Of a stretch of DNA of 64,000 nt, positions 60,931-64,000 are shown in pieces. The stretch covers positions 1,388,885-1,452,884 of the forward strand of contig NW_011887299.1 in NCBI RefSeq assembly GCF_000151315.2. Direction: 5' to 3'. Both the position numbers and the translations under genes were made by a program. Under the pieces are notes generated by a model that worked only from the letters and a program-made list of their open reading frames with translations, was not told where the DNA came from and made no database searches. This stretch comes from Capsaspora owczarzaki ATCC 30864. Lineage: Eukaryota > Opisthokonta > Filasterea. Each line of letters begins with the position of its first letter. Position 1 is the stretch's first letter.

Positions 60931-63854
60931 ATGATGGATTCGAGCGTGATGGCTGAATCCGCGTCTGCTGCTGTGCTGATGGCTGCGTCTGAGGCTGCAG
61001 TCGGCAGTGGCAGCGGCTTCACCAACGCCTTCCCGGGCGTCACCACCAAGCAGTACCCTCGTCTTGCACGCCGCGAGACAAGCGAGTCGCGCTACTGGAA
61101 GCGCTTCAAGGCGAGTGTCTTTGGGCTTACAATGCAAAAAAATCCACATGGCGGCAGAGCGAGGTCATCCAGCTCTCCAGTCAGAACTCGCCCCAGCCAT
61201 GGCCCATCATCATCCTCGTCATCGGCGTCATGATGCTTCAGATGAGTCATGGAGTGTGGGGAGAGGGAGCGCGTGAGAGAGAGAGAGCGGGCAACACGAA
61301 CAATGGACTCGAGTGTGCTGGCTTCATACACTCCCATATCCACACACATACACATGCACATGGCCATTCGGTTTTTGCTGATCCAGAGCTCGGTCGACAC
61401 AACCACACATTGAGCGTACTAGCAAAGAAAGGAGACGAAAAAGTGCTCCAAAGTGATCATGTCCCTCAACTTCTGTCCCTCTGCATCAACCACTCCGCCT
61501 TCCCCCTCGACTCATCATCGGCAAGCTAAAACCCATTCCACTAACATTTGACATTGGCTTGTTTCTGTTTTTGGTTTTGCTCTTTGTCAATACAGTTCCC
61601 AGTGGTCGTCAAAGAGTACTCGGCCGTCTCGCACATTCACTTTTCGCCCACTGCGCCGTGGGATTTCGCAGTGACGAGCTCCACTCGCGTATGTACTGTA
61701 CTCTGAGATGCAGTGGCCATGCCCCCTCCCTCAGCTCACTTGACTGCCATTGTGTAGATCCAAATTTACAGCAAGAAATCCAACACGGTCAAGAAGACAC
61801 TGTCCCGGTTCAAAGACGTTGCATACTGCGGCACGTTCCGTCGTGATGGCAAGCTCCTTGTGGCCGGCGATGAGTCTGGCCTGGTTCAGGTAAATGCCTC
61901 GTTTTTTTCGAGTCTTTAACGAAAGGATTTTTTTTTTGTTTGTTTTGTGTTGTGTTGTTTTGTTTTTTTCTTTTTTGTTTGTTTTGTCGCTCACAAGAAA
62001 CCTCGTCGTTTGTTTCCAGCTCTTGGACCCGAACAGCCGATCTGTCCTGCGCACATTCGCTGGACACCAACGGGCCGTCCATGTCACTCGATTTGCCACC
62101 GACGACAACCAAATCATGTCTGCCGGCGACGATGCTGTTGTGCGCTGCTGGGACATTCCGGCCGAGCGACAGGTGCTCGCCCTGACTGGTCACACGGATT
62201 ACATTCGCGCTGGTGTTGTGAGCCCAGTGGCGTCGGATGTGTGGTTGACTGGTAATTGCACCGTTGACTTTGTTGGCTTTGGATGTTTGTTTTGTTTGGT
62301 TGGCTTTGGATGTTTGTTTTGTTTGGTTGGTTGGTTGGTTGGTTGGTTGGTTGGTTGGTTGGTTGGTTGGTTGGTTGGTTGGTTGGTTGGTTGGTTGGTT
62401 GTTTGTTGGATGTTTTGCTTACCCGAGGGTTTGTTCGTGTGGCTGCTTTTGGATTGACACCAATCTGCATTGTCCCAATTGCTCTGTAGGAGGATATGAC
62501 CATATGGTCAAGCTCTGGGACACTCGTGCTGGCTCATGCACCATGTCAATGAACCACGGAGCGCCGGTCGAGCAAATCCTGTTCTTCCCTGGCGGTGGTC
62601 TTGCCCTGTCCGCTGGGTCCAACCAGATCAAAGTGTGGGATGTTCTCGCAGGCGGTCGTCTTCTCCAGACCTTCTCCAATCACCAAAAGACAATCACCAG
62701 CATGTGCCTGGACTCGCAGGGCAAGCGCCTGCTCACTGCTTCGCTCGATCAGCACGTCAAAATCCACGATGTTACCGACTACAGCGTGACGCACAGCATC
62801 AAGTACACTGCGCCCATTTTGAGCATGTCTCTGTCGGTAGGTGATGGCTTTGGCTTGGCGGTGGTGTTTTGGTCTTTGTGGCTTTGTTTGCTCTATCTGG
62901 TTTTCGTCTCACCTTCTGTAAACGTCCCTCTCTATTCATGAACGTAGCCTGACGACACACATCTGGTTGTTGGTATGGCCAATGGTCTTCTCTCAATTCG
63001 CCATCGAGCGGTCAAGACCGCTGAAGTGGTCCGCCAGCTCAAGAGCGAGCGCGCCGTTCGGGGTGGCACGTATCGTTATTTTGTTCGCGGCAAGACTCAT
63101 CAGCCTTCTCAGGTTTGTTTTCTTCCGCGAGTTGATTGTCCTACTTTTACTTTTCTTGCTGTTGCTGCCGTTTTCTGACTCAATCTCAACCTTTACAGGA
63201 TGATTTCAAAGTCGAGGTGCGCCGCAAGCGACGACTAAAGCCGTTTGAGGTGTTTTTGAAAAAGTTCCAGTACCAAAACGCCCTGGACGCAGTGCTGAAT
63301 GTAACCAGATTTGCGCTTGCTTGCGGTAGTCGTCGTCGTTTTTTCGTTCGTGTTCGCCCATTTGCTCACGGCTCTATTCCACCACTCTTGCCCATCATCA
63401 GACTGGTCAGCGCCCAATCATTGTCATCTCTCTATTGGAAGAACTTGTCCACCGCGACGGCTTGCGAATCGCGCTGGCCGGGCGTGACGAGATCACCCTG
63501 GAGCCCCTGATTGTTTTCCTGATCAAGAATATTGCCAATCCGCGCTATTCATCTCTATTGATTGATTTGAGCAACATGCTTTTTGGTATGTCGCTGAGAC
63601 CGTCATTTTGGGGTTTTTTGTTGTATTGGGGTTTTTTTTTTTTTTTCGTTTTTTCGCTGGCGTGGCTTTCTCGAGTATTGACTCCTGCTTGCTTTCGAAC
63701 AGACATTTATACTCCCGCACTCGGTCAGTCGATCGTGATCGATGAGCTCTTTGTCAAGCTTCAACGCGTCATTGCCACCGAGATTGCCTTCCAAAAGCAA
63801 CTTTACCAATTGATTGGCTCGCTGGACATGATTCTTTCTTCCTCGCAATCATGA
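60931..63854 (+). CDS. UTP15: U3 snoRNA-associated protein 15 (WD-repeat)
   Basis: Subunit of the t-UTP/UTP-A complex of the small-subunit processome, needed for rDNA transcription and early 18S pre-rRNA processing in the nucleolus. Nine exons: 60931-61110, 61596-61688, 61758-61889, 62020-62251, 62490-62836, 62948-63112, 63199-63300, 63402-63585, 63703-63854; 528 residues, phases consistent, human about 518. Begins near [19 protein letters not shown], then WD repeats: [72 protein letters not shown] and [15 protein letters not shown]. The family C-terminal domain follows: [34 protein letters not shown]. The first intron starts GCGAGT and ends CAG, a GC-AG intron. Two ATG codons in a row begin the frame. 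Confidence 0.94.
62322..62401 (+). repeat. (TTGG)n tetranucleotide run
   Basis: About 20 copies of GGTT in the fourth intron of UTP15, preceded by a doubled GGCTTTGGATGTTTGTTT segment (62276-62315). G-run spacing is too short for a strong quadruplex but it is variable-length DNA. Confidence 0.95.
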
Positions 63855-64000
63855 AGCGGATGAAGTTGTCCTGTCCCATTCATTTGGGGGATTTGTCACA
63901 CTAATATGAATCGAAATAGAAAAAATACTGCAGAAATCAAAAATAACAATGGATGTGGGTGGTTTTTTTTTTTTTTTGTTTGTTTGTTTGAGGGGTCTTT
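63855..64000 (+). other. 3' flank of UTP15
   Basis: 146 bases after the stop codon to the window end; AT-rich, with a T run at 63964-63977. No further gene starts here. Confidence 0.6.

Noticed and set aside
62322-62401. Telomere-like repeat
   Set aside because: The unit is TTGG, not TTAGGG, and it lies within a UTP15 intron.

Overview
The window is nuclear DNA from a unicellular eukaryote with a compact, intron-rich genome. Coding parts are GC-rich, and introns are mostly 40-350 bases with GT-AG ends (two look like GC-AG). Introns and intergenic DNA are strongly T/C-rich on the sense strand. Augmin subunit HAUS6, a U5 snRNP GTPase, a mitochondrial complex I subunit, an ankyrin-PARP and Pro/Ser/Ala/Gln-rich tails occur together. 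That set fits a holozoan protist, with a Capsaspora-like filasterean as my best guess, but this is inference from gene content and not from a database match. I saw no rRNA, tRNA, CRISPR, retroelement or viral copy.

Layout. 50-4375 (-): HAUS6. 4.4-9.0 kb (-): a purine-rich (+ strand) tract with many short splice-bounded exons of an unidentified gene. 9177-13003 (-): membrane-anchored FkbM-type methyltransferase, with an assembly gap in one intron. 13340-14518 (+): PTGR3/ZADH2-like reductase. 14797-19578 (-): 5-oxoprolinase. 19812-23257 (-): leucine-rich-repeat gene built one repeat per exon. 23655-25263 (+): isoaspartyl dipeptidase. 26127-27466 (+): NDUFA9, whose 3' end is lost in a gap. 28148-30362 (-): ELO fatty-acid elongase. 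30721-31380 (+): small ankyrin protein. 31902-32876 (+): LYRM7/MZM1. 33313-34548 (+): cytochrome b5-domain protein. 35223-39625 (-): EFTUD2/Snu114. 40179-42528 (-): Crinkler-like nuclease-kinase gene. 44377-46790 (+): Pho80-like cyclin. 47072-56293 (+): giant ankyrin-WGR-PARP. 56654-58793 (-): threonine dehydratase with ACT domain. 59179-60780 (+): C5orf22/UPF0489 homologue. 60931-63854 (+): UTP15.

The genes are mostly unrelated housekeeping functions: spindle microtubule branching, splicing, ribosome biogenesis, complex I and complex III assembly, the gamma-glutamyl cycle, amino-acid catabolism and lipid elongation. Several are divergent pairs separated by 340-400 bases and probably share promoters (9177-13003/PTGR3, LRR/dipeptidase, elongase/ankyrin, dehydratase/C5orf22).

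The most unusual items are the 2,752-residue ankyrin-PARP, the nuclease-kinase gene, the LRR gene with a fresh three-copy exon+intron duplication, the unresolved gene hidden in the GA-rich tract, and an 11-bp tandem duplication that shifts the frame of the C5orf22 homologue. Exon coordinates were read by eye from splice signals and checked for phase; they are models, not transcripts.
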